Assembly: GCA_037501455.1 (NCBI GenBank)
Contig: CM074856.1
Coordinates: forward strand, 17,691,001-17,755,000
Length of the DNA stretch: 64,000 nt
From: Lantana camara
Taxonomy: Eukaryota > Streptophyta > Magnoliopsida > Lamiales > Verbenaceae
Direction: 5' to 3'
Part shown: positions 33,344 to 43,552 of the stretch, in pieces
How positions within the stretch are numbered: the stretch's first letter is position 1
How the letters are laid out: every line of letters begins with the position of its first letter
The notes under the pieces: generated by a model
The model's database searches: none
The model's input: the letters and a program-made list of their open reading frames with translations, nothing else
Told to the model about the DNA's origin: nothing
Program-made: the position numbers and the translations under genes

Positions 33344-36300
33344 TTAAACATAAAACCGCCGGAGGTTACATGCGTTCCAAGGGCGAGGCAAGCGCTCACC
33401 TTGAAGTGTCTCCAGGGTGTAAGTGTTGTTAGCTCTGAGTTGTACGACCTTGAATGGGCCTTCCCAATTGGGGTCCAATTTCCCCACGTGCTTGGATACT
33501 TCCACTTTCTTCAAGACCAAATCTCCCAGCTGGAAAGTTCTTTCCTTCACACGCTTGTTGTACTGTTGGGCCACGGAGGCTTTATAGTGGTGGATCTTAG
33601 CCCACGCTCGGTCTCTCCTTTCATCCAGCAGGTCCAACTCCAAGCTCCTGTTGCCATCGTTGAGCTGAGGCTCGAAATAGCCGACACGAGCGGATTCATT
33701 TACAATCTCCGCTGGTATCATTGCTTCTGATCCATAAACGAGCGCGTAAGGTGTTTCTCCAGTTGCCGCTCGTGGGGTGGTGCGATAAGCCCAAAGTGCT
33801 CCTTGCAGCTCCTCAGCCCATTCACCTTTCTTGCTTTCCAGCATGGTTTTTAGATGCTGCAAGATGATTCTATTGGTAACTTCTGCTTGCCCATTGGATT
33901 GTGGATGTCCTACAGAGGTAAATCGCTGTTCTATCCCCAACTCAGAACACCACTCTCGTGTGTCTGCTGCTATGAACTGGGATCCATTGTCAGATATGAG
34001 CACCCTCGGTATTCCGTACCTGCAGATGATGTTCTTCCAAATAAAGTCCCTTACAACCTTGAAAGTGATTTTTGCAACAGCTTCAGCCTCGGCCCACTTG
34101 GTGAAGTAGTCGACGGCTAGAATGACAAACTTCCTTTGTCCTGCAGCTATGGGTAAGGGGCCCACAATGTCTATTCCCCACTGGTCAAAAGGCCAAGAGA
34201 CGTCTATTGGGATCATTTGTGCGGCTGGCAATTGAGGGAGATTTGAATGAAATTGGCATTTGGGGCATTTCCTCGAAAATTCAATGGCGTCTTGGAGAAC
34301 TGTAGGCCAATAAAACCCACTTCTCAGAACCTTTTTTGCCAAAATACGCCCCCCAGAATGATTTCCACAGCTCCCGTTATGAATGTGTTCGAGCGTCTCC
34401 TTTGCTTGTGAGGGCCTTAGGCATCTCATTGGGGGTCCTTGAAATGATTTTTTGAACAACCTCCCCTCGGGATCCAAAGCGAAACGAGGGGCCTTATTTC
34501 GGATTTTCCTAGCTTCCACCTTGTCAGTGGGAAGAATTCCATCCTTAAGGAAAATGATGACGTCATCAAGCCAGCAGGGCTCGTTTGGATCAACCATAGC
34601 AATTATCTTGGTGGCGACTCTTTCTTTGATCAAAGGTTCCTCAGTCCTAAGGAACGTAACAGAACGTTCAGAAGTACCCTCTAAAGCTGACGCAAACTTT
34701 GACAGAGCGTCCGCTCGCTCGTTTTCTCCTCGCGGCACCTGAAGTAGATGAAATTCCTTGAACTTCCCAATTATTTCTTTGGCTTTCTTTAAGTACTGTA
34801 TCATGGTGGTTTCTCGAGCCTCATATGTTCCTTCAATCTGGCTCGCTATTAACTGTGAATCCACATAAGCAGTGATTCTGGAGGCTCCATTCTGAAAAGC
34901 TATGTTCAAACCTTGCACGAGAGCTTCATATTCTGCTTCATTGTTAGTGACTTGGAAATCCAGCTTGATCGCAAAGTCCAGTTCAATCCCATCGGGGTTT
35001 CTGAGGGCCACTCCTATTCCTCCCCCTTGAGAGGTTGAGGAACCGTCCGTGTGCAGTACCCATAACCCTTCATTCTCCGCAGCGGCGGGTTCGAAACCAA
35101 AACGTTCAACCAACAGATCCGCCATAACCTGAGCTTGTATCGCGGTCCTGGGCTCGAAGCATAAGTCAAACTGGCTCAATTCGATGGCCCACTTGATTAA
35201 TCTGCCAGATACGTCCGGCTTGGACAATACTTGTTTCAAGGGTTGGTCGGTGAGAACTGTTATGGAATGCGCTTGAAAGTAAGGCCTTAGCCTTCTTGAG
35301 GCGTTAATAAGAGCGAACGCAAATTTCTCAATCTCCAAATATTTCTTTTCGGCTCCTTGCAAGGTTTTGCTCAGATAATAGACAGGCAAATGTTTCCGCT
35401 CCCGTACAGCGACCAGAACCGCGCTCGTGGCTTCAGGAGAGACAGAAAGATACATGAATAACCTTTCGCCTTCGACAGGCTTAGTCAGCAGTGGAGCGCT
35501 CGATAAATAAGCCTTCATATCCTGCAGCGCCCTTTCGCATTCCTCTGTCCAAGCAAAGTTACGTGCGTTCCTCAAGATTTTGAAGAAGGGAAGGTTCCTG
35601 TCTGCCGAGCGTGAAATAAACCTGTTCAACGAGATGATTTTGCCTACCAAGACCTGTACTTCCCGCAAATTTCGAGGGGAAGGAATTTCCAAGATGGCCT
35701 TGATCTTCTCCGGATTGGCCTCAATTCCCCTCTGACTGACCATGTATCCCAAGAACTTTCCCCCTTGTACACCAAAGGTGCACTTCGAGGGATTCAACTT
35801 CATCCCATATTGGCGCAAAATTGAAAACGTGCGCTTGAGATCCTCCAAATGGGAATCCTGGCGCTCGCTTTTGACAATCATATCATCCACATAGACCTCC
35901 ATGGACCTCCCAATTTCACTTTCAAACATCTTATTGACAAGTCGCTGATAGGTAGCTCCGGCGTTCTTAAGTCCAAAGGGCATGACCAAGAAACAATATA
36001 CCCCCATATGGACGACGAACGAAGTTTTGGGGCGGTCTTCCGGGGCCATAAAGATCTGATAGTACCCCTGGAAAGCGTCCATCATGCTCATGAGCTCGCA
36101 GCCAGCGGTCGAATCCACCAATTGATCAATCCGGGGCAGCGGGTAAGGATCTTTAGGGCAAGCCTTGTTGAGATCAGTGAAATCATTGCACATGCGCCAT
36201 TTATTTGCGCTCTTGGGCACCAAGACTACGTTGCACAGCCACTCCGGATACAAGATGGGCTCGATATACTGAGCCTCCAAGAGCTTATTGACTTCCTCTT

Positions 36301-39300
36301 CAATGACTTTCTTTCGAAAGCCATGTACATCTCGTTTTTTCTGCTTGATAGGCTTGAAAGATGGATCCACATTAAGTCTATGGACAATGACGCTCGGGTC
36401 AATCCCTGTGAGATCAGAGGCTTTCCATGCGAATACATCCTTGTTCTCCCTTAGAAAATCAATCATCATGATCTGAGAAGGCCCTGAGAGGTTTGAGCCT
36501 ATCTGTGTAGTCTTATCTTTGTTTCCAGGTTCCAGCTCAATGGTAAGGAATTTTTCCGAGGGTTCGATCCTTACCTCTGGGCGAGGAAGTTCGAGCGCCC
36601 TCTTCTTTCCTGTTAAACGATCGCCAGATGCTGGTTCACCCTCTTCCGGCTCATCTTCTCCTGAGGACGATTCACCAACGACCCCTGGGGGGACATTTTC
36701 GAGGGGATTCTCCCCGTTGTCTCCCCTCTTCTTCTTATTCTTCTTCTTGTTCAATTTCGCCCGTTTCCTTGCCGGGCTGTCCTCGTCTAAATTGGGGAAA
36801 TCCACTGACTTCTTGGTGGAGCCGATATGGAAGGTTTTCTCCGCTTTAGGCTTTCTGAGGGACAGCATGTAACACTCCCAAGCCTCTCGTACATTGCAGA
36901 GCACTTCTCCAACGCCCTCGGAAGTAGGAAACTTAATCTTCTGGTGGTAGGTGGAGATGATAGCTTTAAAATCCACGAGGGCAGGGCGCCCGATTATGAT
37001 GTTGTACGGGATGTCAATCTCCACCACCGCGTACGTTACCAAAAGCGTTTTGCGCTGAGGGGCTCGTCCGAATGAAGTAGCCAGGCGTATTTGCCCTCGG
37101 GGGACAACTTCTGAGCCTCCAAAGCCAATGAGGGCTGTTTTAAGAGGCTCGAGCGGGAGATCAACCTTCATTTTTAAGAATGTAGAGTAAGGCAAAACAT
37201 TAACGGAGCTTCCACTATCAACCAATACTCTTTTTACAACATGGTTATGAACATCTAAACTAACCACCATGGGGCAATCTGAGGTTACACCCTCCCCATG
37301 GGGCGTTACAATATGTTCTAGATCCCTATCATCAAAGCCTATTACATCATTTTCTCTTGATTTTGGAGCGCTTGATCTCTGGATAGCGTAGATAGGCTTG
37401 GGCACTGCTGGGCGTTGGTTGTAGCTCCGTATGTGCCTCCGTCGAGAGGCGTTTGAATCCCCCCCTGATGAGCCTCCTGCAATCATATTTATGACTGCAA
37501 AGGGCTCGTTCTCTTGCTCAGGGGCTTTACCTTTGTTGCCTCGGCGACTGCTGCTTTCCGGGGGTCCCCTACCCCTTGGGCTCTTTGACCGGGAAGGACT
37601 CCTTCTTCTCCTTCCGGAGCGCTCGTTGCACTGTTCATCGTAGCGTTCGAGCACCCGGACAAATTCTTTCAGATGGCCCCCTGCAACGAGCCTTTGGATT
37701 TCAGCCTCCAACTGTCGGCACTCATCCGTGTCGTGCCCTCTCTGCTTGTGGAAGGCGCAGTATTTATTCGAGCGCCTTAGTGAGTCTGTTTCTCTCATTT
37801 TGATGGGTCTTTTGAAGAGCTTCTTATCAGAGAGATTGTAGACTTCTGAATTTGGCCGGGTGAGCGGAATGCGCTCGAATCGACGAGGGGGTGGTGGCGA
37901 CCTCCTGCGCTCTTGAGGGCGCTCTTTCTTGACTGCCACATCCCGCCCCCGTTCGTGATGAGGTCGCTCGTTCCGGGCCGGGCTGTGGTGACGGGGACCA
38001 TTCGTCCCATACATATCTTCGAGCGCGAAGAACGGCTCGGCTATTTCTCTTAGGCCCATGAGGGTCCCAGGCCTTCTCTCCACGATGGCGTCAGCAAATT
38101 TTTTGCTCACATACTGCTTGTGATCCACAGCCTGGAAGAGAACTGGGATCAAGAAATCCATCGAGGGCCTTTCCACCTGCAAGATCTCCTTATTAAAGCG
38201 GGCGAAGAACGAGCGTAGTGATTCGCTCTTGCCCTGCACCACGTTGTAAAGCGCTGTGGGTGCGGTGACGGGTGCCTTCAGAGAGTTGAAGTGGTTGAGG
38301 AAGGCATCGGCCAACTCTTCATACGAGTGGATCGAGCGCGGTGGCAGGCGCTTATACCATTCTTGAGCCATCCCCACCAAGGAAGTGACAAACACTTTCG
38401 CCCAGTAATGGCTGGAATGCTCGTAAAGGTGCATGAGATGCACAAAATGATCCAAGTGCTCCGCTGGATCGGTTGTCCCATCGTATCTGTTGATGGATGT
38501 GGGGACTTTGGCCATTCCGGCTTGGGCCATCAGGACTTCCTCGACGAGGGGTGAACCCCTCGCCAATGGGTGGTATTCGTACGTGCCGAAGTTTTCCTCC
38601 GGCTCCTTTCGACGGGGGACCCTTGGTGGAGGGTCCTTGGTGCGGGTACTCCTGGCGTCAACCCGTTCATCCCGACTATGGGAGATCTGAGTTGAGCGCC
38701 CTCGTGAGAGCTGTCCCACGATATCCTTGAGGCCCTGTAGCTGGTCTTGCACAGCCGCGAGGACGTCAGGATTTACTTCTACTTGCTTGTCCTTGTGGGC
38801 TCGTGAGCCCCTCCTGGAGACATGAGAGTCTCCTTCATTTTCGTTCACTCGCTCCGTGGGCTCTTTGTTCCTTCCCACGGAGGCACGCTCGTTGCCCTCC
38901 TGCTGGGGCACTTCTTTCGCCGGTGGTGGTGGTGGTTGTGCCCTTAGGACAGCCTGGGCTTCCCTGAGGGGAAAGTTCTGCTGTCCGCCTAAAGGGGCTG
39001 CAACCTGAGTGGCCTGCCCAGAGGGAAAGTACATGGAATGGAATCTTTCCCATGCCCCCTGGGCCGCCTGAACCTCACATTGGGCGTAAAGAGCCCGTAA
39101 TTGTTGGGTGGTCAGTGGAGGTAATTCCACTCCTTCAATCTCCCTAGGGACCACCACTGGGAGCTGGAGTTGTCCGGCATGGTAAGGCTGGACCGGCGGC
39201 GCCATCATAGCCGGAGTAAGAGTGTAGCCAGGCGGAGGCATCATGTAACCTTGTATTCCCAGGTTCATCTGGGGATGGACCCAGGAATTCTGTGCAAGCG

Positions 39301-39535
39301 GCGGTGGAGCTGAGAAAGAAACTCCTCCAGTGATGGTGGGAACCTGCGGTGCCGGCGGGGCAGGTGGTGGTACGGGGGATTCTGCTTGTGGAGTCACTCC
39401 TGCGGGGGGAAGTGCTCCACCATCAGCGACGGTAGGTGGCAGTGCTCCGCCAATAGCGGTGACGGGAAGGACGATGTTTGCATCTTGGGAGGTGTTTTCT
39501 CCTCCTCCAACAGCTCCAGATCTCGTTGCAACCAT
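33344..39535 (-). CDS. E1 Gag-Pol polyprotein, single intact ORF
   Basis: 2063 aa from ATG at 39535; the open frame extends further into the LTR, but this is the first ATG after the primer site. Domain order is as follows. Pro/Gln-rich Gag N-terminus; retrotransposon Gag core ~350-450 (WYKRLPP). Zinc-knuckle-like CAFHKQRGHDTDEC ~593. Aspartic protease LVDSGSSVNVL ~773. Reverse transcriptase with YVDDM ~1214. RT-associated RNase H ~1350-1440 in which catalytic acids look lost. Archaeal-type RNase H (LHTDGSST ~1495, NEAEYEAL, VDSQL). Integrase zinc finger (H-H-C-C ~1717-1762). DDE core with D ~1788, D ~1847, E ~1883; then a C-terminal GPFKV module without an obvious chromodomain. It supplies packaging, cDNA synthesis and integration. 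Gag and Pol are in one frame, so their ratio must be set by proteolysis or RNA processing. Confidence 0.95.
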   Translation of the reverse strand: MVATRSGAVGGGENTSQDANIVLPVTAIGGALPPTVADGGALPPAGVTPQAESPVPPPAPPAPQVPTITGGVSFSAPPPLAQNSWVHPQMNLGIQGYMMPPPGYTLTPAMMAPPVQPYHAGQLQLPVVVPREIEGVELPPLTTQQLRALYAQCEVQAAQGAWERFHSMYFPSGQATQVAAPLGGQQNFPLREAQAVLRAQPPPPPAKEVPQQEGNERASVGRNKEPTERVNENEGDSHVSRRGSRAHKDKQVEVNPDVLAAVQDQLQGLKDIVGQLSRGRSTQISHSRDERVDARSTRTKDPPPRVPRRKEPEENFGTYEYHPLARGSPLVEEVLMAQAGMAKVPTSINRYDGTTDPAEHLDHFVHLMHLYEHSSHYWAKVFVTSLVGMAQEWYKRLPPRSIHSYEELADAFLNHFNSLKAPVTAPTALYNVVQGKSESLRSFFARFNKEILQVERPSMDFLIPVLFQAVDHKQYVSKKFADAIVERRPGTLMGLREIAEPFFALEDMYGTNGPRHHSPARNERPHHERGRDVAVKKERPQERRRSPPPPRRFERIPLTRPNSEVYNLSDKKLFKRPIKMRETDSLRRSNKYCAFHKQRGHDTDECRQLEAEIQRLVAGGHLKEFVRVLERYDEQCNERSGRRRRSPSRSKSPRGRGPPESSSRRGNKGKAPEQENEPFAVINMIAGGSSGGDSNASRRRHIRSYNQRPAVPKPIYAIQRSSAPKSRENDVIGFDDRDLEHIVTPHGEGVTSDCPMVVSLDVHNHVVKRVLVDSGSSVNVLPYSTFLKMKVDLPLEPLKTALIGFGGSEVVPRGQIRLATSFGRAPQRKTLLVTYAVVEIDIPYNIIIGRPALVDFKAIISTYHQKIKFPTSEGVGEVLCNVREAWECYMLSLRKPKAEKTFHIGSTKKSVDFPNLDEDSPARKRAKLNKKKNKKKRGDNGENPLENVPPGVVGESSSGEDEPEEGEPASGDRLTGKKRALELPRPEVRIEPSEKFLTIELEPGNKDKTTQIGSNLSGPSQIMMIDFLRENKDVFAWKASDLTGIDPSVIVHRLNVDPSFKPIKQKKRDVHGFRKKVIEEEVNKLLEAQYIEPILYPEWLCNVVLVPKSANKWRMCNDFTDLNKACPKDPYPLPRIDQLVDSTAGCELMSMMDAFQGYYQIFMAPEDRPKTSFVVHMGVYCFLVMPFGLKNAGATYQRLVNKMFESEIGRSMEVYVDDMIVKSERQDSHLEDLKRTFSILRQYGMKLNPSKCTFGVQGGKFLGYMVSQRGIEANPEKIKAILEIPSPRNLREVQVLVGKIISLNRFISRSADRNLPFFKILRNARNFAWTEECERALQDMKAYLSSAPLLTKPVEGERLFMYLSVSPEATSAVLVAVRERKHLPVYYLSKTLQGAEKKYLEIEKFAFALINASRRLRPYFQAHSITVLTDQPLKQVLSKPDVSGRLIKWAIELSQFDLCFEPRTAIQAQVMADLLVERFGFEPAAAENEGLWVLHTDGSSTSQGGGIGVALRNPDGIELDFAIKLDFQVTNNEAEYEALVQGLNIAFQNGASRITAYVDSQLIASQIEGTYEARETTMIQYLKKAKEIIGKFKEFHLLQVPRGENERADALSKFASALEGTSERSVTFLRTEEPLIKERVATKIIAMVDPNEPCWLDDVIIFLKDGILPTDKVEARKIRNKAPRFALDPEGRLFKKSFQGPPMRCLRPSQAKETLEHIHNGSCGNHSGGRILAKKVLRSGFYWPTVLQDAIEFSRKCPKCQFHSNLPQLPAAQMIPIDVSWPFDQWGIDIVGPLPIAAGQRKFVILAVDYFTKWAEAEAVAKITFKVVRDFIWKNIICRYGIPRVLISDNGSQFIAADTREWCSELGIEQRFTSVGHPQSNGQAEVTNRIILQHLKTMLESKKGEWAEELQGALWAYRTTPRAATGETPYALVYGSEAMIPAEIVNESARVGYFEPQLNDGNRSLELDLLDERRDRAWAKIHHYKASVAQQYNKRVKERTFQLGDLVLKKVEVSKHVGKLDPNWEGPFKVVQLRANNTYTLETLQGERLPRPWNACNLRRFYV

Positions 39536-39604
39536 GGCTGTTGAAAACGAAGATGTGCTTGTTTTTCTACCAACAAAAAGAAAGGAAGAATAAGGAAGAC
39601 TGGT

Positions 39605-39622
39605 TTCCCACAGACGGCGCCA
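39605..39622 (-). promoter_or_regulatory. E1 primer-binding site
   Basis: On the element strand TGGCGCCGTCTGTGGGAA lies four bases after the 5' LTR. It starts TGG, the complement of a tRNA CCA end. It differs by one base from the E2 site. Which tRNA it binds was not decided. Confidence 0.75.
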
Positions 39623-39626
39623 AAAA

Positions 39627-40500
39627 TGATGGGTCCAAGAATGGATGGGTCTGAATCCGATCACTTTACGATTTGTATTTTGTGGAGGAAACCACCGGAG
39701 CTTCGCCGGAAAAAGAGAAAGGGGTTCAACCTGTTGGGACAAGCACAAGAAGAGTCAGAAGGCCAAGCTGGGGGAACTGGGGGTGATACCCAGTTTGGCT
39801 CTCCGACGCTCAAGTCAGTTCAATGTATGAAGATAAGTGTAAGCTCAGTTACAGTTGCAGTGATGAAGAAAGCTTAGAGAATGCTCCAGAAAGCTTACAG
39901 TGTAGAAGATGACTTGGGTTATTTATAGTTGAGGGTCAAGGGCCCTTTGGTCATTTGCCTCAAGTGGTCCTGGCCGAATGTTGCCCTAACACGTGGCGCT
40001 GTGAGAGAGAAACCTAGGAGGAATCTTCTGCAAAAGCGGCCCAAAAGTTAGTGCTAGCAACAGTGGCAGGTGCGCGGGCATGTACGTTGTGTCAGAGAGC
40101 CATGTGGGTGGTTGGTGACGAGGGCTCAAGAGCGCGCTCGTGACAACCTGGAGTATTGGAGGCCAAGACATCCGCTGAGGGGGATGAAGGCTCCAGTTCA
40201 AGTGACGAGCCAAAGGGGAGGCCACTCTGAGGGAGTGTGACGCTCGAAGAGTGCTCCCTTGGCACGTGGGCGTACCAATCGTTCAGTTTGTTGGACGCTC
40301 GTTGGGCTTAACTCCTTGAAGAAGGATTGCGCTTGTTGGGCTTGGCGCTCGTGCGCAGATGGATGTACCCTTGATGGCGGCTGGCTTAGCGCATGGCTTA
40401 GCGCTCGTGCGCTGATGGGTGCAGCCTTGTGGAGACAGATGTCATCAGCTCGGTGATGCCACGTGTCTTCATGTGGGTCGATCGTATTTTGACCCCATCA
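39627..40500 (-). repeat. E1 5' LTR
   Basis: 874 bp, no difference seen from 27595-28468. The TATA box reads TATTTATA on the plus strand at 39920-39927. TSD AATAT follows at 40501. Confidence 0.95.
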
Positions 40501-41023
40501 AATATAAATATGTATAATTTCAAAAGAAATTCATATATGAAAAATATATTATGTATATTGCTGAAAATAATTTATTTTCTTTAGTAATATTTACTTTCAT
40601 AATAAAATAATATACAAAATAAAAATTTTAATTTTAATTTATCTTTATCTATCTTTTTAACCCTAATTAATGATAGCATTAAATATCACCCTAATTATGG
40701 GGTGAAAATCGTGATATAGAAAAATTATCATTTCATTCTTTCTTAATTTAAAGCTCATTAATAATGACATTTATTTAATTGATAAAAATATGTATAAAAA
40801 CAGAAATTCATACATAGAAAGTATATTACAAATCTTGTGAAAGATAATTATTTTCATTAGTTACTATTTGTTTTAAAATAAATAATACATAAAATAAAGA
40901 TAAACCAATTACATTTTACATTTTTTCTATTTAATTAAAATCCTCAAAAAAACCACAAAATTCCACATCATCAAATACACAATAAAAAGTCAAACGTCGT
41001 TTTCAAATATATAATAGTATAGA

Positions 41024-41225
41024 CTCTTTAGGAATATTTAGGATATAATTAATTATAATTATCTTATAGAATTGTCTAGAATATCTTGTATAGATTGTTA
41101 GGTTTTCTGTACTCTATATATTCCGCTGTACTCTGATATTATTAAATGGATACACTTTCATATATATATATACACACATCGTTGTCTTAGAGTTTAATTT
41201 TTGGCTGAAACACACTTACTACCAC
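41024..41225 (+). mobile_element. Copia-type LTR, right part
   Basis: Continues the LTR begun at 24214: TCTAGAATATCTTGTATAG, a TATA-like CTCTATATATTCC and ATTATTAAATGGATACAC are standard words of plant copia LTRs. The right end is not sharply defined (~41225). No internal region follows, so the element is truncated or this is its outer 3' LTR. Confidence 0.55.
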
Positions 41226-42677
41226 TATTATTACGAAAATGAAGTATTAATAATCAAATTCCCGCAAAAAATAACTTAATAAACGGTGATTTTTTTTCCC
41301 CAGATTACACTTAATGATAAAAATGCATTTTCTTTCCATTATTTAACAGATGGGACTAGAAATGTGTTTAATTTAAAAAATATGGAATTAAAATTACAAA
41401 ATTCCTAATCGTATGAAATCAAAAATGTAATCTGCTTAGAACTTAAACTATATACATCACTGATATAATGAAATCTTGCTTGTTTCTTCACTAAAGTATT
41501 TAATTAAATTAATTACTTCAAACCTCAAACTTAGACAAGTGCAAGTGACACAAAGTTAATTATATCCAATACACTTTAGTCGCGAAAGAATTAACCCAAA
41601 GTTTTAATTAAATAAATTCATTATTTTATTAACCCTTTTTTCATTTGACTTTCACCTACATCAGTGATTCAACTAATTAATATTAATAAGGGCAACTGGG
41701 AAGCTAGCGACTTCTATAGCCATTAATTCATATAATCTTTGATTTAATCTTAATTAATTAATTAGTTAAGTGGTCCCTAATGATGATACTAGTTGTATTA
41801 ATTAGCCATAAACAGATCTAAATTTGAAAATTATTGGCGCTTTGAATGTGTAAGGATTCAAGGCAAGTGGCAAGGTCAATGCTTAATTATTTGGCAGAAA
41901 TATGAGAAAATGTATGTCCTTAAAGGAAATTTGGGGCAACTTTTAAATTTTCAATATTAGTATCTTAGGCAACATGTAAGTTCCATTATTCTAAAAGTGC
42001 CCCTCAAGAGTATTAATATTCCATTACCTCTTGAGATTGAATCTCAAAAGGAACAATTACTATATTAGGCTTGTTAGCCTTTGGTTAACCCAAGTGTTGG
42101 CATGAACATGTTGCATATGTTGATCTATTATATTACCTTTGCTTGCAATTATTTTGAGCATGTAACAACTTTAATTTATTGATTACGTCTTATTATTATA
42201 GTCGAATGTGAAAATTTTGATTTAGAATAAATTTTTTTGTTTCGGTCTAAATTTGAATAAATTCTTCTTTTACGCATAGAAATGATATATTACGACCAAT
42301 TTATCATAAATGTGCTAAAATTATCATTTATCATGTCATGCTACGTCAAATACTTCTCACGTGATAAATTTAAGAAAAAATCAGCATTATTATATCTATA
42401 TTAATCTTGTTGTGTTCGTATCGTAGTATTCACAAATCGTAAGAACTACAACAATCATCATTATAATATATTTACATTCATGAAAATTCAAACTCAAACT
42501 CGAAGTTACGATCTCATCCATCAACAATCTCTTTTTATATTTTATATATTTGGAGGCCGCCAAATTAGCGACTATGAAAGGTTTTTGTATAAATTTTATC
42601 ATCAAAGAACAATAAAAACTTAGAAATTAGTGGGGTTCAAGATACTTTGTTATATAGCCTTAATTGAGACCGAACAT
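41226..42677. other. AT-rich intergenic spacer
   Basis: 1.45 kb without a credible ORF, RNA gene or terminal repeats. Confidence 0.6.
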
Positions 42678-42685
42678 GCCTACAA

Positions 42686-42851
42686 CTATGATGTACGGAT
42701 ACTTTTTTATAAAAATATTATTTTATCGTGTCGTATTATATTGAACACTGTGTCCGACACTTTTCACGTGAAAAATCCAAAAAAAAATCCGTGAAATCAT
42801 ATTTGTATCATATCATGTTCGTGTCGCGTTATTTTTATCCATACATCATAG
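42686..42851. mobile_element. hAT-like MITE, 166 bp
   Basis: Ends CTATGATGTACGGAT and ATCCATACATCATAG are inverted repeats. The left flank GCCTACAA (42678-42685) matches the right flank ACCTACAA at seven of eight bases once the later solo LTR is ignored (ACCT at 42852-42855, ACAA at 57162-57165). A related copy in reverse orientation lies near 58340-58505. Confidence 0.7.
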
Positions 42852-42885
42852 ACCTTGACGTGGCCTAATTATACCGAAAACACGT

Positions 42886-43489
42886 TGATGTGGGCTGATT
42901 TTGTACATTATCTTATGATTGAATTAAATATTCAATAATAGGGTTGTTGATATTATTGGAAGAAAAGAGAAAAGAATTGAGAAAATATTGGGAGAAGAAG
43001 TCAGCAGTTACTACGTGGTTTTCAGATGTGAGAACGTGCCAAGACTTTAGGAGGAGAGAGAAGAGAGGAGGACCAGATACATTGAACCTGGGAGAAACCC
43101 TAGGCTTTACATTTTTTCTCAAAAAGATTAGTCAAGAGAATCATCGTCATTCTACACAACACCCAGAAAACCTAGCAGCCCTGAACTCTGAAATACTGCA
43201 GTCATATTCTATTTGTATTTTCCTTCATCATTTTCTTCTGTAATTATTACGGCTTGTTAGAGATTGGCTGCTCCAGAATTCTATTGTACACAGAAGACTA
43301 AAAAAACAGACGATTATCAGCAACTTCAGATTTTATCTTCATTTACCGTTATTTATATTTCTCATTTACTTTTCTGCAATTTAAGTCAACACTCATTTCT
43401 TTATTTATTTCTTCTTTTTACAGCTTGGTTGAATCTATTTCCTACATAAATAAATTGATTGGTGTTTGTTGAATTTTTAACAAACATCA
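42886..43489 (+). repeat. E2 5' LTR
   Basis: 604 bp, TGATGTGGGC...AACATCA. No difference from 55801-56404 was seen. Confidence 0.95.
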
Positions 43490-43491
43490 TC

Positions 43492-43509
43492 TGGCACCGT
43501 CTGTGGGAA
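43492..43509 (+). promoter_or_regulatory. E2 primer-binding site
   Basis: TGGCACCGTCTGTGGGAA two bases after the LTR. One base different from the E1 primer site, so both families probably use the same or a closely related tRNA. Confidence 0.75.
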
Positions 43510-43552
43510 AGCGATTAAATCGAGCAAAAGGCGTGAGTTTTCGTAGTTTTTC

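Larger units (their letters stand above)
27595..40500 (-). mobile_element. E1: intact Ty3/gypsy Tat-lineage LTR retrotransposon
   Basis: 12,906 bp on the minus strand, with identical-looking 874-bp LTRs at both ends (TGATGGG...CCCATCA) and a 5-bp target duplication AATAT (27590-27594 and 40501-40505). The order in element sense is 5' LTR (40500-39627), primer site, gag-pol (39535-33344), tandem repeats (33045-32171), opposite-strand gene (29077-31950), polypurine tract and 3' LTR (28468-27595). Two RNase H domains (a degenerate one after RT and a second archaeal-type one before integrase) mark the Tat lineage. No in-frame lesion was seen, so it may be an active autonomous copy. The plus-strand Helitron preserves the empty site. 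Confidence 0.95.
24296..41023 (-). mobile_element. Non-autonomous Helitron, minus copy, split by E1
   Basis: On the minus strand it starts TCTATACTATTATATA (from 41023 down) and ends with the hairpin CCGTGC-ATC-GCACGG (24308-24322) and CTAG (24299-24296), followed by T. Without the 12.9 kb E1 insertion it is ~3.8 kb and colinear with the plus-strand copy at 8152-11804 over most of its length. It differs by a 449-bp inverted duplication (26683-27594) and a ~460-bp tandem duplication (25930-26680). The 5' flanking base on the element strand is G, not the expected A, so the flank or the exact start may have changed. No Rep/helicase ORF. Confidence 0.78.

Noticed and set aside
35849..36454. 201-aa plus-strand ORF
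   Set aside because: Shadow of the reverse transcriptase coding region on the opposite strand of E1. No family resemblance.
42944..43449. 99-aa and 61-aa ORFs repeated at 55859-56364
   Set aside because: LTR sequence of E2 in both places. Not genes.
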